From Phocaeicola_A sp045647865 (GTDB lineage: Bacteria > Bacteroidota > Bacteroidia > Bacteroidales > Bacteroidaceae): 64,000 nt of DNA. Both the position numbers and the translations under genes were made by a program. Where the stretch lies: positions 91,863-155,862 of the forward strand of contig JAZRMW010000002.1 of NCBI GenBank assembly GCA_045647865.1, written 5' to 3'. Position 1 is the stretch's first letter, and each line of letters opens with the position of its first letter. The notes below the pieces were generated by a model. It was given only the letters and a program-made list of their open reading frames with translations. It made no database searches and had not been told where the DNA came from. Shown piece after piece: positions 16,394 to 24,108 of the stretch.

Positions 16394-17881
16394 TTATAGA
16401 CTTAATGGGGAATTTTGCATCAACTCTCTTGGGTCAGTAATCACTCCCGTCACCGCGCAAGCAGCGGCCGTCAAGGGTGAAGCAAGTATGGTACGTGAGC
16501 CAGGGCCTTGACGTCCTTCAAAATTGCGGTTGCTCGTTGATACGGCATATTTTCCTGCGGGCACTTTGTCGTCGTTCATGGCCAAGCAGGCCGAACATCC
16601 CGGTTGACGGATAACAAAACCCGCTTCTTCCAAAACTTTGTCCAAACCCTCTTCGCGGATTTGTGCATCCACCATCCACGAGCCGGGCACGAGCCATGCC
16701 ACCACATTGTCAGCCTTTTTCCTTCCTTTTACAATAGAGGCAAACGCGCGGAAATCCTCGATGCGTCCGTTGGTGCAAGCACCTAAAAAGACGTAATCAA
16801 TCTTCTTTCCCAAGAGTTGTTCGCCTGCTTCGAATCCCATGTATTCAAGCGACTTCTTGAACGAGGCGCTTCCAGCCTCATCTATGCTCTCAAGTGTAGG
16901 AATGCTCTCGGTAACACCCATTCCCATGCCGGGATTAGTGCCATAGGTAATCATTGGCTCAATCTCTTCGGCGCGGAAGGTCAGTTCTTTGTCAAACACC
17001 GCATCGTCATCGCTCTTCAAGGTTTTCCAATAAGCCATGGCTTTGTCCCACGCTTCGCCCTTCGGAGCGTATTCTCTGCCTTTTATATAGGCAAAGGTCA
17101 CTTCGTCGGGTGCAATGAATCCACCGCGTGCACCCATTTCGATGGAGAGGTTGCACAATGTCAGGCGACCTTCCATGCTGAGGTTGCGCACCGCCTCGCC
17201 CGCATATTCGATGAAGTATCCCGTGGCCCCGCTCGTGGTCAGTTTCGACATCAGGTAGAGGGCCATATCCTTGGCCGTCACTCCTTGGGCGAGTGTTCCT
17301 TCCACATTGATACGCATCGACTTCGGCTTTTGTTGGAGGATACATTGCGAAGCCAGTACCATCTCCACTTCCGAGGTGCCGATGCCAAAGGCTACCGCTC
17401 CCATAGCTCCGTGTGTAGATGTATGCGAGTCTCCGCATACGATGGTCATTCCCGGCAGGCTCAAACCTCTTTCCGGTCCTACTACGTGGATGATGCCGTT
17501 TCGTTTGTCCATCATGCCGAAGTGTGTCAATCCGAACTCTTTGGCATTTCGCTCCAACGTATCCACTTGAGCCTTGCTTACGGGGTCTTCGATTGGTTTG
17601 TCCTGATCGTGCGTGGGTGTGTTATGGTCGGGCATACAGAATATCTGGCCTGGGCGAAAGCACTTCAATCCTCTTTCCCTCATGCCGGCAAATGCCTGTG
17701 GGCTTGTCACTTCATGGCAATAGAGTCTGTCGATGTAGAGTTGTGTAGGACCATCAGGAACACATAGAACGATATGGCTGTTCCAGATTTTATCAAATAA
17801 GCAGACCCCCTCTGCCCTTTGGGCATCTCCCCCTCTATGGGGAGAACCATCCGGAGTCTTTGTATTCATTTCTTTATTCAT
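16394..17881 (-). CDS. leuC: 3-isopropylmalate dehydratase large subunit with repeat-derived N-terminus
   Basis: Aconitase-family large subunit, carrying the 4Fe-4S cluster on cysteines in FLGACTNGR (~350) and QPGCSACLAMN (~410). CGDSHTSTHGA is intact. The normal protein begins near LFDKIWNSHIV; here the family start codon is missing and ~26 extra residues precede it (MNKEMNTKTPDGSPHRGGDA, then QRAEGVC). Most of these are translated from the left 53-bp inverted repeat of a DUF559 element (17803-17855). The ATG overlaps the DUF559 stop (TAATG), so translation is probably coupled to that gene. The added segment looks unstructured and should be tolerated, but expression of LeuC now depends on the element. 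Confidence 0.93.
   Translation of the reverse strand: MNKEMNTKTPDGSPHRGGDAQRAEGVCLFDKIWNSHIVLCVPDGPTQLYIDRLYCHEVTSPQAFAGMRERGLKCFRPGQIFCMPDHNTPTHDQDKPIEDPVSKAQVDTLERNAKEFGLTHFGMMDKRNGIIHVVGPERGLSLPGMTIVCGDSHTSTHGAMGAVAFGIGTSEVEMVLASQCILQQKPKSMRINVEGTLAQGVTAKDMALYLMSKLTTSGATGYFIEYAGEAVRNLSMEGRLTLCNLSIEMGARGGFIAPDEVTFAYIKGREYAPKGEAWDKAMAYWKTLKSDDDAVFDKELTFRAEEIEPMITYGTNPGMGMGVTESIPTLESIDEAGSASFKKSLEYMGFEAGEQLLGKKIDYVFLGACTNGRIEDFRAFASIVKGRKKADNVVAWLVPGSWMVDAQIREEGLDKVLEEAGFVIRQPGCSACLAMNDDKVPAGKYAVSTSNRNFEGRQGPGSRTILASPLTAAACAVTGVITDPRELMQNSPLSL
17803..17855 (+). repeat. Left 53-bp inverted repeat of the DUF559 element
   Basis: Lies inside the leuC reading frame and encodes residues just before CLFDKIW. 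Pairs with 18270-18322 (52 of 53 positions). Confidence 0.9.
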
Positions 17882-18261
17882 TATAATGTGGATTTTATTA
17901 TTTTTATTACTTTTCCTATATCATTTATCACTTCTTCGTTGGTAAAACGCAATACACGAAAACCAAAACGTTCAAGTTCTTCTGTCCTATAAGCGTCAGA
18001 CTCCATTTGGTTGTCTGTAAAATGATAAGCCCCGTCCACTTCTATAATTAGTCTCTTCTCCAAACATACAAAATCGGCAATAAAATCATAAATGATATGT
18101 TGTCGTTTAAACTTTACTCCAAGTGTTGCTCCACGCAACTGTTGCCATAAGCATTTTTCTGCATTGGTTTGATTATTCCTATTTTCGCGGGCAAATGCTT
18201 TTAACAAGTCATAGCGGTCAGAACTGGCAGTTTGAAAATCACGTATCATACTAATTGTCAT
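17881..18261 (-). CDS. DUF559 endonuclease-like protein
   Basis: A 126-aa protein of the DUF559 family, related to Vsr-like/PD-(D/E)xK nucleases. Family features in order: NAEKCLWQQLRG, LGVKFKRQH, the acidic YDFIADFVC (catalytic Asp candidate), RLIIEVDGAYH (Glu-x-Asp), DAYRTEELERFGFRVLRF. All key positions are present, so the nuclease fold looks intact. ATG 18261 is chosen; an upstream in-frame ATG at 18306 would start inside the inverted repeat. Stop overlaps the leuC start (TAATG). DUF559 proteins often occur as lone genes near short palindromes; a role in moving or maintaining the repeat is inference. Confidence 0.85.
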   Translation of the reverse strand: MTISMIRDFQTASSDRYDLLKAFARENRNNQTNAEKCLWQQLRGATLGVKFKRQHIIYDFIADFVCLEKRLIIEVDGAYHFTDNQMESDAYRTEELERFGFRVLRFTNEEVINDIGKVIKIIKSTL

Positions 18262-18269
18262 GGACAATG

Positions 18270-18322
18270 TCCGGATGGGTCTCCCCATAGAGGGGGAGAT
18301 GCCCAAAGGGCAGAGGGGGTCT
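18270..18322 (-). repeat. Right 53-bp inverted repeat of the DUF559 element
   Basis: Reverse complement of 17803-17855 with a single A/C difference. It starts directly after the leuA stop codon on the minus strand. Confidence 0.9.
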
Positions 18323-19816
18323 TCACTTAAACTTATTTATACAATCAATATAAGCTTCCACCGAAGCAGCGATGATGTCCGTATTGGCACCGAATCCGTA
18401 GTAGATGTGGCCATCGTACTCCACCTGCATGTGCACCTTTCCCATGTCGTCGCTTCCCTTGCTGATAGCCTGGATGGTGAACTCCTTCAGAATCATGTGG
18501 CGGTCGATGATTTTCTTCAAAGCCTTGATGGCCGCATCCACCGGGCCGTTTCCGCTGGCACAGGCTTCGAACTTCTCTCCACAGATGCTGATACCGAGGC
18601 TGGCTACCGATTGTACACCCACACCACTGGTCACTTGCAGAAACTCCAGCTTGATGCGATGGTTTTCCGTACGGTCAGCACCGGCCAGGAGCATGATGTC
18701 GTCGTCGTTGATATCCTTTTTCTTGTCGGCCAACTTGAGGAATTCATCATACACCTTGTCCAACTTCTCCTGTTCGAGGTCGATGCCAAGAGCGTGAAGG
18801 CGGTTCTTCAGAGCGGCACGTCCCGAGCGGGCGGTCAGCACGATGCTGTTGTCATCGATACCCACATCCTTCGGGTCGATGATTTCGTAGGTCTGTACAT
18901 TCTTCAGTACCCCATCCTGATGGATACCAGATGAATGAGCAAAGGCATTGCGTCCCACGATGGCTTTGTTGGGTTGCACGGGCATGTTCATCAGTGAACT
19001 TACGAGTCGGCTCGTGGGGTAAATCTTCTGTGTATTGATGTTTGTCTCGATGTCGATGTCTTTGTGGCACTTGATGATCATGGCAATCTCTTCGAGCGAA
19101 GTGTTTCCCGCCCGTTCGCCGATACCGTTGATTGTCACTTCTACCTGGCGGGCACCGTTGAGTATGCCCTCCATGGTATTGGCCGTGGCCATGCCCAAGT
19201 CGTTGTGGCAATGGGTAGAGATGATGGCTTTATGAATGCCATCCACGTGCTCCATCAAATACTTGATTTTTGCGCCATATTCATCGGGCAAGCAATACCC
19301 CGTGGTATCAGGAATATTGACCACCGATGCACCTGCTTTGATGACCGCCTCGATGACGCGAGCTAAGTATTCATTCTCCGTGCGTCCGGCATCCTCGGCA
19401 TAAAACTCCACCTCGTCCACATAGCGACGGGCATATTTCACGGCCGCTACGGCGCGTTCGATAATCTCTTCGCGGTTCGAGTTGAACTTGTACTTGATGT
19501 GTGCGTCGCTTGTGCCGATACCCGTGTGGATGCGCTTGTGTTTAGCATATTTCAAGGCTTCGGCTGCTATGTCGATATCGCGCTCAACGGCACGTGTCAA
19601 AGCACAGATGGTGGGCCATGTCACGGCCTTCGAAATCTCTATCACTGAGTTGAAGTCACCGGGGCTTGATACAGGAAAACCGGCTTCGATGATATCCACG
19701 CCCAATAACTCCAATTGCTTGGCTACCTGAATCTTCTCTACGGTGTTCAATTGGCATCCGGGGACCTGTTCACCATCTCTCAGTGTCGTGTCGAAAATGA
19801 ATAATCTGTCGCTCAT
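18323..19816 (-). CDS. leuA: 2-isopropylmalate synthase
   Basis: First committed step of leucine synthesis: acetyl-CoA plus 2-oxoisovalerate to 2-isopropylmalate. The 497-aa protein has FDTTLRDGEQVPG at residues 8-20, the metal motif STHCHNDLGMA (~203), NGIGERAGN, and a C-terminal regulatory domain (~385-497) that normally binds leucine for feedback inhibition. First structural gene of the operon, preceded by a leader peptide and attenuator. The stop codon directly abuts the inverted repeat of the inserted DUF559 element. Confidence 0.96.
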   Translation of the reverse strand: MSDRLFIFDTTLRDGEQVPGCQLNTVEKIQVAKQLELLGVDIIEAGFPVSSPGDFNSVIEISKAVTWPTICALTRAVERDIDIAAEALKYAKHKRIHTGIGTSDAHIKYKFNSNREEIIERAVAAVKYARRYVDEVEFYAEDAGRTENEYLARVIEAVIKAGASVVNIPDTTGYCLPDEYGAKIKYLMEHVDGIHKAIISTHCHNDLGMATANTMEGILNGARQVEVTINGIGERAGNTSLEEIAMIIKCHKDIDIETNINTQKIYPTSRLVSSLMNMPVQPNKAIVGRNAFAHSSGIHQDGVLKNVQTYEIIDPKDVGIDDNSIVLTARSGRAALKNRLHALGIDLEQEKLDKVYDEFLKLADKKKDINDDDIMLLAGADRTENHRIKLEFLQVTSGVGVQSVASLGISICGEKFEACASGNGPVDAAIKALKKIIDRHMILKEFTIQAISKGSDDMGKVHMQVEYDGHIYYGFGANTDIIAASVEAYIDCINKFK

Positions 19817-19869
19817 TTGTCTATACTTTATTTTTCTTAGGTTTGAAAAAACTTTTTTCTCTGTTGGGT

Positions 19870-19905
19870 AAAAAAAAACCTTTCACACGGGGAAGTGAGA
19901 AAGGC
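19870..19905 (-). terminator. Attenuator terminator of the leu operon
   Basis: Read on the minus strand: stem CCTTTCTCAC / GTGTGAAAGG (one mismatch) with a short C-rich loop, followed by about nine U. It lies between the leader peptide and leuA. Its 5' arm overlaps a segment (19890-19899) perfectly complementary to 19964-19973, so terminator and antiterminator cannot form together. Confidence 0.88.
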
Positions 19906-19973
19906 TTTTCTTTTTTGTTCTTGTATCTTGTACCAAACCTCGGGTTCAACATAACGCATAGCACTCACTTCCC
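19890..19973 (-). promoter_or_regulatory. Antiterminator pairing of the leu attenuator
   Basis: On the minus strand GGGAAGTGAG (19964-19973) pairs over ten bases with CTCACTTCCC (19890-19899). The first arm lies in codons 21-24 of the leader peptide, just after its Leu/Ile codons; the second arm takes bases needed by the terminator stem. Stalling at scarce Leu/Ile-tRNA codons would leave the first arm free and favour read-through into leuA. Confidence 0.8.
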
Positions 19974-20035
19974 ACTATGTTACTTAGTAGAATAATAATG
20001 CTTAGCAAGTTAATTATGTTGAATGTTTGGTTCAT
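19946..20035 (-). CDS. leu operon leader peptide (29 aa, Leu/Ile rich)
   Basis: A 29-codon frame starting MNQTF. Control residues: Ile7-Ile8, Leu10-Leu11, Ile13-Ile14-Ile15-Leu16-Leu17, Ile20-Val21. Twelve of 29 residues are branched-chain. It begins ~26 bases after the predicted transcription start and ends ~40 bases before the terminator stem. Position, composition and overlap with the antiterminator arm are those of an attenuation leader peptide that senses charging of Leu- and Ile-tRNA. Ile and Leu codons together suit an operon that may also serve isoleucine via citramalate. Confidence 0.85.
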   Translation of the reverse strand: MNQTFNIINLLSIIILLSNIVGSECYALC

Positions 20036-20068
20036 TATCTTTTCTTTGTTTTTTTGTTTTCAACGGTG

Positions 20069-20099
20069 CAAAGGTAGAGATTATTTTCGAACGGCAAAA
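20069..20099 (-). promoter_or_regulatory. Promoter of the leu operon
   Basis: Read on the minus strand: -33 TTTTG (20095-20099), an 18-base spacer, -7 TACCTTTG (20069-20076). A close fit to the Bacteroidetes housekeeping consensus; start site expected near 20061. Confidence 0.85.
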
Positions 20100-20172
20100 G
20101 AAAAATGTCAGTTTCTTCAATAAAAAACTGACATTTTATAAGATTTTATTTTAAAAGAGGGGATTTTTGTCT

Positions 20173-21618
20173 TTATTCGGCTTTGGCATGAAAGGGGCAA
20201 GCAGGCAATCCCTCACCATTTACCAGGTTGGGCATGGCCACTTCATCCCACGCGAAGCGTACACTTCCCGAAGGGTCAAGACGATCGTGCATTAGGATAA
20301 CGGTGTTTCCTTCGATAGCGGCTTCTTGAGGTTTGCTATAGCGTCCGTTATTCAGCTTCACCGTGAACCAGTCGGGGGCTTTTCCGTCCGTAGTTTTCAA
20401 TCCGCCGTGGGTGTGGTCAAATTCGATAATGACTTTCTTTCCATCCACCCTTATACCCTTATATATAGGGCCGCTATAGACTATGTCGGTCCTTCCATAA
20501 TCCTTGGCCAAAGCCAATCGGGCCAGGCGCTCACCTACAATCCATTTGTACGAGGGGTGAATGTCCTTCACATTGTCCACCAAATCGGTTGTCACCACCA
20601 TACCCGTGTGAGGAATCTGCAGGCAGGCCGTCTGCTCTTCCCAGAAGCATGGCAATGCATCCCATGCCTTAGCCACAAGGTCGCCCCGACGGGCTGAGTA
20701 GGCATAAGGAGAAATCTGAACATAATAGAATGGCAATGTCTCATCTCCCCAAGCCTTGCGCCAACTCTCCACCAACACTCTCTTCTTTTCGTAATAATTG
20801 TCCGTAGGACCTAAGTCTATAAGGTTGGATTCACCCTGATACCACAAGAAACCGCGCAAAGTGAAGGGCACCATAGGAGCCACCATCTTGTCATAACGTT
20901 CGCCTATGCGGTGTCCGTCAATTTTATGTCCGTCAATTTTTTCTTTGAAGAGGGGCGATTCGGCATATGCCTCTTCCGAAGTCCATGTCTCAATGCGTGT
21001 CCCTCCCCATGAGGTAGAAATAATGCCCACGGGCACGTCCAACTCTTCCACCAGCCTTTTGGCGAAGAAATATCCGGCGGCCGACATCGGGGCCAACGAC
21101 TCTTGGCTCAGTGTCTGCCATCCGTTGGAGGGGAGCGTGTCGCTCTTCAAGTCTTTCTTCACGTACATCAGTCGGATGATGGGGCTATTGGCCTTTTCAT
21201 ACTCTTCTTTCAGCCGGTTGGGGTTTCCCTTCTTGGCCTTGGCATACTTCGGGTGGTTGTTCATCGAGTACTCCATATTTGATTGTCCCGAGGCCAGCCA
21301 CACCTCACCTATCAGAATATTCTTCAGGCGGATGGTGTTCTTCTTGCCACGAATGGTCATCTGTTGCGGTTTGTGCGTGGCCGTCATTTCATCCAGTTGC
21401 ACACACCATTTCCCCTCAGCATCGGCCACCGCCTTCTTCGTTTGCCGCTGGAATCTCACTGTCACCTGTTCACCGGGAGCCGCTTCGCCCCAAATGTTCA
21501 CCTTCTTGCCCTGTTGCAACACCATGTTGTCACCGATGACTTTCGGTAATGTCACTTGCGCCATTATCGCCAAAGGCAAAAGCGCCAAGCATAAGATGGA
21601 TAAAAATATTTTTCTCAT
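20173..21618 (-). CDS. SGNH-type carbohydrate esterase (sialate O-acetylesterase family), secreted
   Basis: A 481-aa enzyme with a signal peptide (cleavage after AIMAQ, ~21). The SGNH block I motif GQSNMEYS (~113) holds the nucleophile Ser; a Gly-rich GTRIETWTS and the distant DIHPSYKW carry the other catalytic parts (Asp/His). The family removes O-acetyl groups from sialic acids and also from plant polysaccharides. It lies 20 bases downstream of a PL11 rhamnogalacturonan lyase on the same strand, which makes acetylated rhamnogalacturonan I the more likely substrate here (inference). No SusC/SusD pair is nearby. Confidence 0.88.
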   Translation of the reverse strand: MRKIFLSILCLALLPLAIMAQVTLPKVIGDNMVLQQGKKVNIWGEAAPGEQVTVRFQRQTKKAVADAEGKWCVQLDEMTATHKPQQMTIRGKKNTIRLKNILIGEVWLASGQSNMEYSMNNHPKYAKAKKGNPNRLKEEYEKANSPIIRLMYVKKDLKSDTLPSNGWQTLSQESLAPMSAAGYFFAKRLVEELDVPVGIISTSWGGTRIETWTSEEAYAESPLFKEKIDGHKIDGHRIGERYDKMVAPMVPFTLRGFLWYQGESNLIDLGPTDNYYEKKRVLVESWRKAWGDETLPFYYVQISPYAYSARRGDLVAKAWDALPCFWEEQTACLQIPHTGMVVTTDLVDNVKDIHPSYKWIVGERLARLALAKDYGRTDIVYSGPIYKGIRVDGKKVIIEFDHTHGGLKTTDGKAPDWFTVKLNNGRYSKPQEAAIEGNTVILMHDRLDPSGSVRFAWDEVAMPNLVNGEGLPACPFHAKAE

Positions 21619-21638
21619 AGTTCTTATATAATGATTGT

Positions 21639-23498
21639 TTATTCTCCCAAATAGTATGAAGGTACCGGAGCTTGCGGATATCCCATAGAGCGGTGGGCTA
21701 CGTAGCTACGGTAGATGTCATCCTGCATCAAGGTGACGCGACGGTCTTTGGCGGGGATGGCGGTGGTGTAGATGCGGAGTTCGCCGGGGAGCGATGTCAC
21801 CAGCTCTTCGCGCCAGTCGCCATAGAGGTCGGCTATCAGTTGCAGGCTTCCTTCGATGTTACTGTCAACGACAGCTTTGTCGGCCCACTTGACAATGTCC
21901 TGTCCAATGGGTTTTCCGCTACGCCAACGTTCCATCATCTCCTCACGGCTCATGGGAGGATTCTGCATGGTTTCGCGCAACAGGTCGGCATCCCACCATA
22001 CCCAGCTTCCACAAGGGGGAACATCCTCGTTGCGGCGGATGTATTGCCCATTGGCCGTCAAAAGGTACTTGTCGCTACTTCCTCCCTTAGAGTCTTCTGA
22101 AGCGAAACATTCGAGTCCCTTGTGTGTAGGGTCAAAGTCGGCTACCATGCCGTTGCCCACATGCTTGGTTTCGTGGTTGATATTCCATAATTGGGCACCC
22201 GTCTTTGCATCGACCATGCAGACACCGCGTCCGTTGGTGTGGAAAGGTTCAAGACAAAGGAACACCTCCATACCCGGGCGTTCGGGGTCGATATCAGTCA
22301 GATAGGCTTTGTCGGGGTGGCCGAGACCGGCTGACCAGAGAGCCGTACCGTTGTCGTCAATCATGCATGAGCCGAGGAGCATTTCGTCGCGTCCATCACC
22401 ATCCACGTCGCCACTCACCATGCTGTGTGCACCCATACTGCGGATGATGGGGTTCTCTTCGTCACCGTCCCAACGCCAGGCACGCACCAATTTTTCGCCC
22501 TTCAATTCCCAAGCATCCACCACCATCAGTTTGTATGTGCCACGACAAGCTAATATATAAGGTGTCTTTCCATCAAGGAAGGCCATACCTATCTGGTTGC
22601 GGTTTTGGCGGACAAGGTTTCCGTATCGGTCGTTGCGTTCGGGCCAATCCACACGAGCCATTTCGCGTCCGGTCATACCGTCCCATACGCTCAAGTATTC
22701 TTCGCCACTGTCCACGCGTCCTTTGGCATTGCGTTTGGCATCGGCAGGAGCCGTTTTCAACGCCACTTCGGCTTTGCCGTCACCGTTGAAATCATAAGCA
22801 ATGAAGGGCGAATACCATACACCCGGCTCAATGCCTTGTCCCAAGTCCTTAGACCAGAGGAAAGTGCCATCACTCAGATAGGCTTCGATTTGATATGTCC
22901 TTCCGTCCAACACTCCATCTTTTCCAGGATCGACATTGCTGTCCGGTGTGCGGATTATGTAGTCGTAGGTTCCATCACCATTCAGGTCGGCCACGGCCAC
23001 TTTGCCGGCTCGTGTCTTTTCGCCTTTCAGCTTGATGGTGCGGTAATTTGTCAAGAGAGGTTTTTCTACGCTTAGTTTCTCAGAGGTGCTGATAACTTTT
23101 CCTTTTTTGTCCAATACAGTTACCCAATATTCAGCCTTTCCTTCTGCGGGTTGTTGGTCGATGAAGTCGCATACCTCTTTCAGGGGTTTCTTGGTCAACC
23201 GTTTCTGTTTGCCGTTGACAGAACGGTAAAGGTGGAAGGAAGCCTCTGCCGGGTCTGTATCCAACAAGCGCCATCCGAGGTGGATTCCGTTGCCATCAGT
23301 CGTGGGAGCGGCTACCAATCCGCGATTGAGCTGTTCCTTCACCCGTTCGGTAGCAAACCCTTGTATTTGGGGTTTGAATTCGTGGCGTGGTTCAAGTATT
23401 TCATAATAATAATTACGTTCGCGCGTATCCTGTGCCTGCATAGCCTGCGGTAAGGCGGTCAGCGCCATGACTGAAAGCAATAGCCAATTCTTATTCAT
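21639..23498 (-). CDS. Rhamnogalacturonan lyase, PL11 family, secreted
   Basis: Cleaves the backbone of rhamnogalacturonan I between rhamnose and galacturonic acid by beta-elimination. The 619-aa protein has a signal peptide (~1-22, MQAQ) and an eight-bladed propeller body after an N-terminal fibronectin-like domain (~70-130). Calcium-binding repeats DLNGDGTYDY, DFNGDGKAEV and DVDGDGRDEM, and SMGAHSMVSGD and GNGMVADFD, are typical of PL11. First gene of a two-gene unit with the SGNH esterase. A -7 box TACCTTTG (minus, 23548-23555) lies ~50 bases upstream, with a weak -33. Confidence 0.93.
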   Translation of the reverse strand: MNKNWLLLSVMALTALPQAMQAQDTRERNYYYEILEPRHEFKPQIQGFATERVKEQLNRGLVAAPTTDGNGIHLGWRLLDTDPAEASFHLYRSVNGKQKRLTKKPLKEVCDFIDQQPAEGKAEYWVTVLDKKGKVISTSEKLSVEKPLLTNYRTIKLKGEKTRAGKVAVADLNGDGTYDYIIRTPDSNVDPGKDGVLDGRTYQIEAYLSDGTFLWSKDLGQGIEPGVWYSPFIAYDFNGDGKAEVALKTAPADAKRNAKGRVDSGEEYLSVWDGMTGREMARVDWPERNDRYGNLVRQNRNQIGMAFLDGKTPYILACRGTYKLMVVDAWELKGEKLVRAWRWDGDEENPIIRSMGAHSMVSGDVDGDGRDEMLLGSCMIDDNGTALWSAGLGHPDKAYLTDIDPERPGMEVFLCLEPFHTNGRGVCMVDAKTGAQLWNINHETKHVGNGMVADFDPTHKGLECFASEDSKGGSSDKYLLTANGQYIRRNEDVPPCGSWVWWDADLLRETMQNPPMSREEMMERWRSGKPIGQDIVKWADKAVVDSNIEGSLQLIADLYGDWREELVTSLPGELRIYTTAIPAKDRRVTLMQDDIYRSYVAHRSMGYPQAPVPSYYLGE

Positions 23499-23637
23499 AA
23501 GTCCTGTATGTTTAAGTTGTTAATAAGCTCTGTACGATTCAATGGCGCAAAGGTAAGAAACTTTTAACAATAATAGATGCTTGTTTGCAAAAATAACGGA
23601 AGTGAGGGGTAACTGATTTTATGACTAAGCTAAAAAC

Positions 23638-23710
23638 GGGTCAACGATAACCCAAAATAGAGTTTGACTCAGTCAACCTTAGCTACAAATAAGGCGGGAC
23701 CCAGTCAACG
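23638..23710. repeat. Degenerate 32-bp tandem repeat with GTCAAC core
   Basis: GGTCAAC at 23639 and AGTCAAC at 23671 and 23703 are spaced exactly 32 bases, each followed by an A-rich segment. Upstream of array A in the same gene-free stretch. Confidence 0.5.
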
Positions 23711-23761
23711 AAAACCGCAAATATATACATTTTATTAATCACTGATTATCAAAATATTGCA

Positions 23762-23926
23762 GTTTCCTAAAAAATCTCCAAAGGAAACTCTCGTTTCCAC
23801 CCTTGGAAACTGACGTTCCCCTTAAAGGAAATTCCCGTTTCCGTACTGGGGAACGGGAGTTTCTCATAAGGGGAAATTCTGTTTCCCACAAGAGGAAACA
23901 AAGTGGAATAAAGTGGAAACGGAATT
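23762..23926. repeat. 22-bp dyad array A (GGAAAC/GTTTCC)
   Basis: GGAAAC-like hexamers start at 23783, 23805, 23827, 23849 and 23871 (exact 22-base steps) and 23894. The inverse hexamer GTTTCC or a one-base variant starts ten bases after each of the first five. The four-base and six-base spacers are not conserved. Extra GTTTCC (23762) and GGAAAC (23915) flank it. The unit can fold as a stem with a 4-base loop, or in the other register with a 6-base loop. No gene is seen in 23556-23980. Confidence 0.9.
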
Positions 23927-23980
23927 TTCGCTGAAGGGTGGCGAAAAAACTCTTAGGAATGGTTAGAATTCACTATTGAT

Positions 23981-24088
23981 TTACCCCCAAAGGAGCACAT
24001 ATTTATAGCGGTCGAAGTATTCCTCCAACTCCACACCCATGCGGTTGGCCAGTTTGACAATCAGTTGTGCTTCGGCTTCGGTGAGCAT
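23981..24088 (-). CDS. Small protein of 35 aa with its own promoter
   Basis: Starts MLTEAEAQLIVKLANRMG and ends YKYVLLWG: an amphipathic helical acidic segment with an aromatic tail. An in-frame stop lies four codons upstream, GGGAGAGG lies just before the ATG, and a full consensus promoter is in place, so it looks like a genuine short gene rather than a chance frame. The residue pattern also resembles the end of a longer helical protein, so a decayed gene remnant is the alternative. Function unknown. Confidence 0.6.
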   Translation of the reverse strand: MLTEAEAQLIVKLANRMGVELEEYFDRYKYVLLWG

Positions 24089-24108
24089 TACCTCTCCCTA
24101 ATAATGTA

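Larger units (their letters stand above)
17803..18322. mobile_element. DUF559 element: nuclease-like gene between 53-bp inverted repeats
   Basis: A 520-bp unit inside the leu operon. The left repeat (17803-17855) begins AGACCCCCTCTGCCCTTTGG; the right repeat (18270-18322) is its reverse complement with one mismatch in 53 positions. Each repeat itself contains GGGCATCTCCCC-type palindromes. Between them lies one DUF559 gene in operon orientation. The right end abuts the leuA stop codon (TGA immediately followed by AGACCCCC) and the left end replaces the leuC start. No target-site duplication is obvious. I infer a small selfish or domesticated element; there is no transposase inside. Confidence 0.85.

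Noticed and set aside
17803..18322. Classical insertion sequence
   Set aside because: Inverted repeats are present but the only gene is DUF559, not a DDE, HUH or serine transposase, and no target duplication is visible.
19820..20060. T-box riboswitch for leuA
   Set aside because: No T-box consensus or specifier loop; a translated leader peptide with overlapping antiterminator explains the region.
20173..21618. Part of a sialic acid utilisation cluster
   Set aside because: No sialidase, nanA/nanK or transporter nearby; the neighbour is a pectin lyase.
23762..23926. CRISPR array
   Set aside because: Period is 22 bases with 6-base conserved words and 4/6-base spacers; no long repeats, no unique 30-base spacers, no cas genes. 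Same for 49639-49787.
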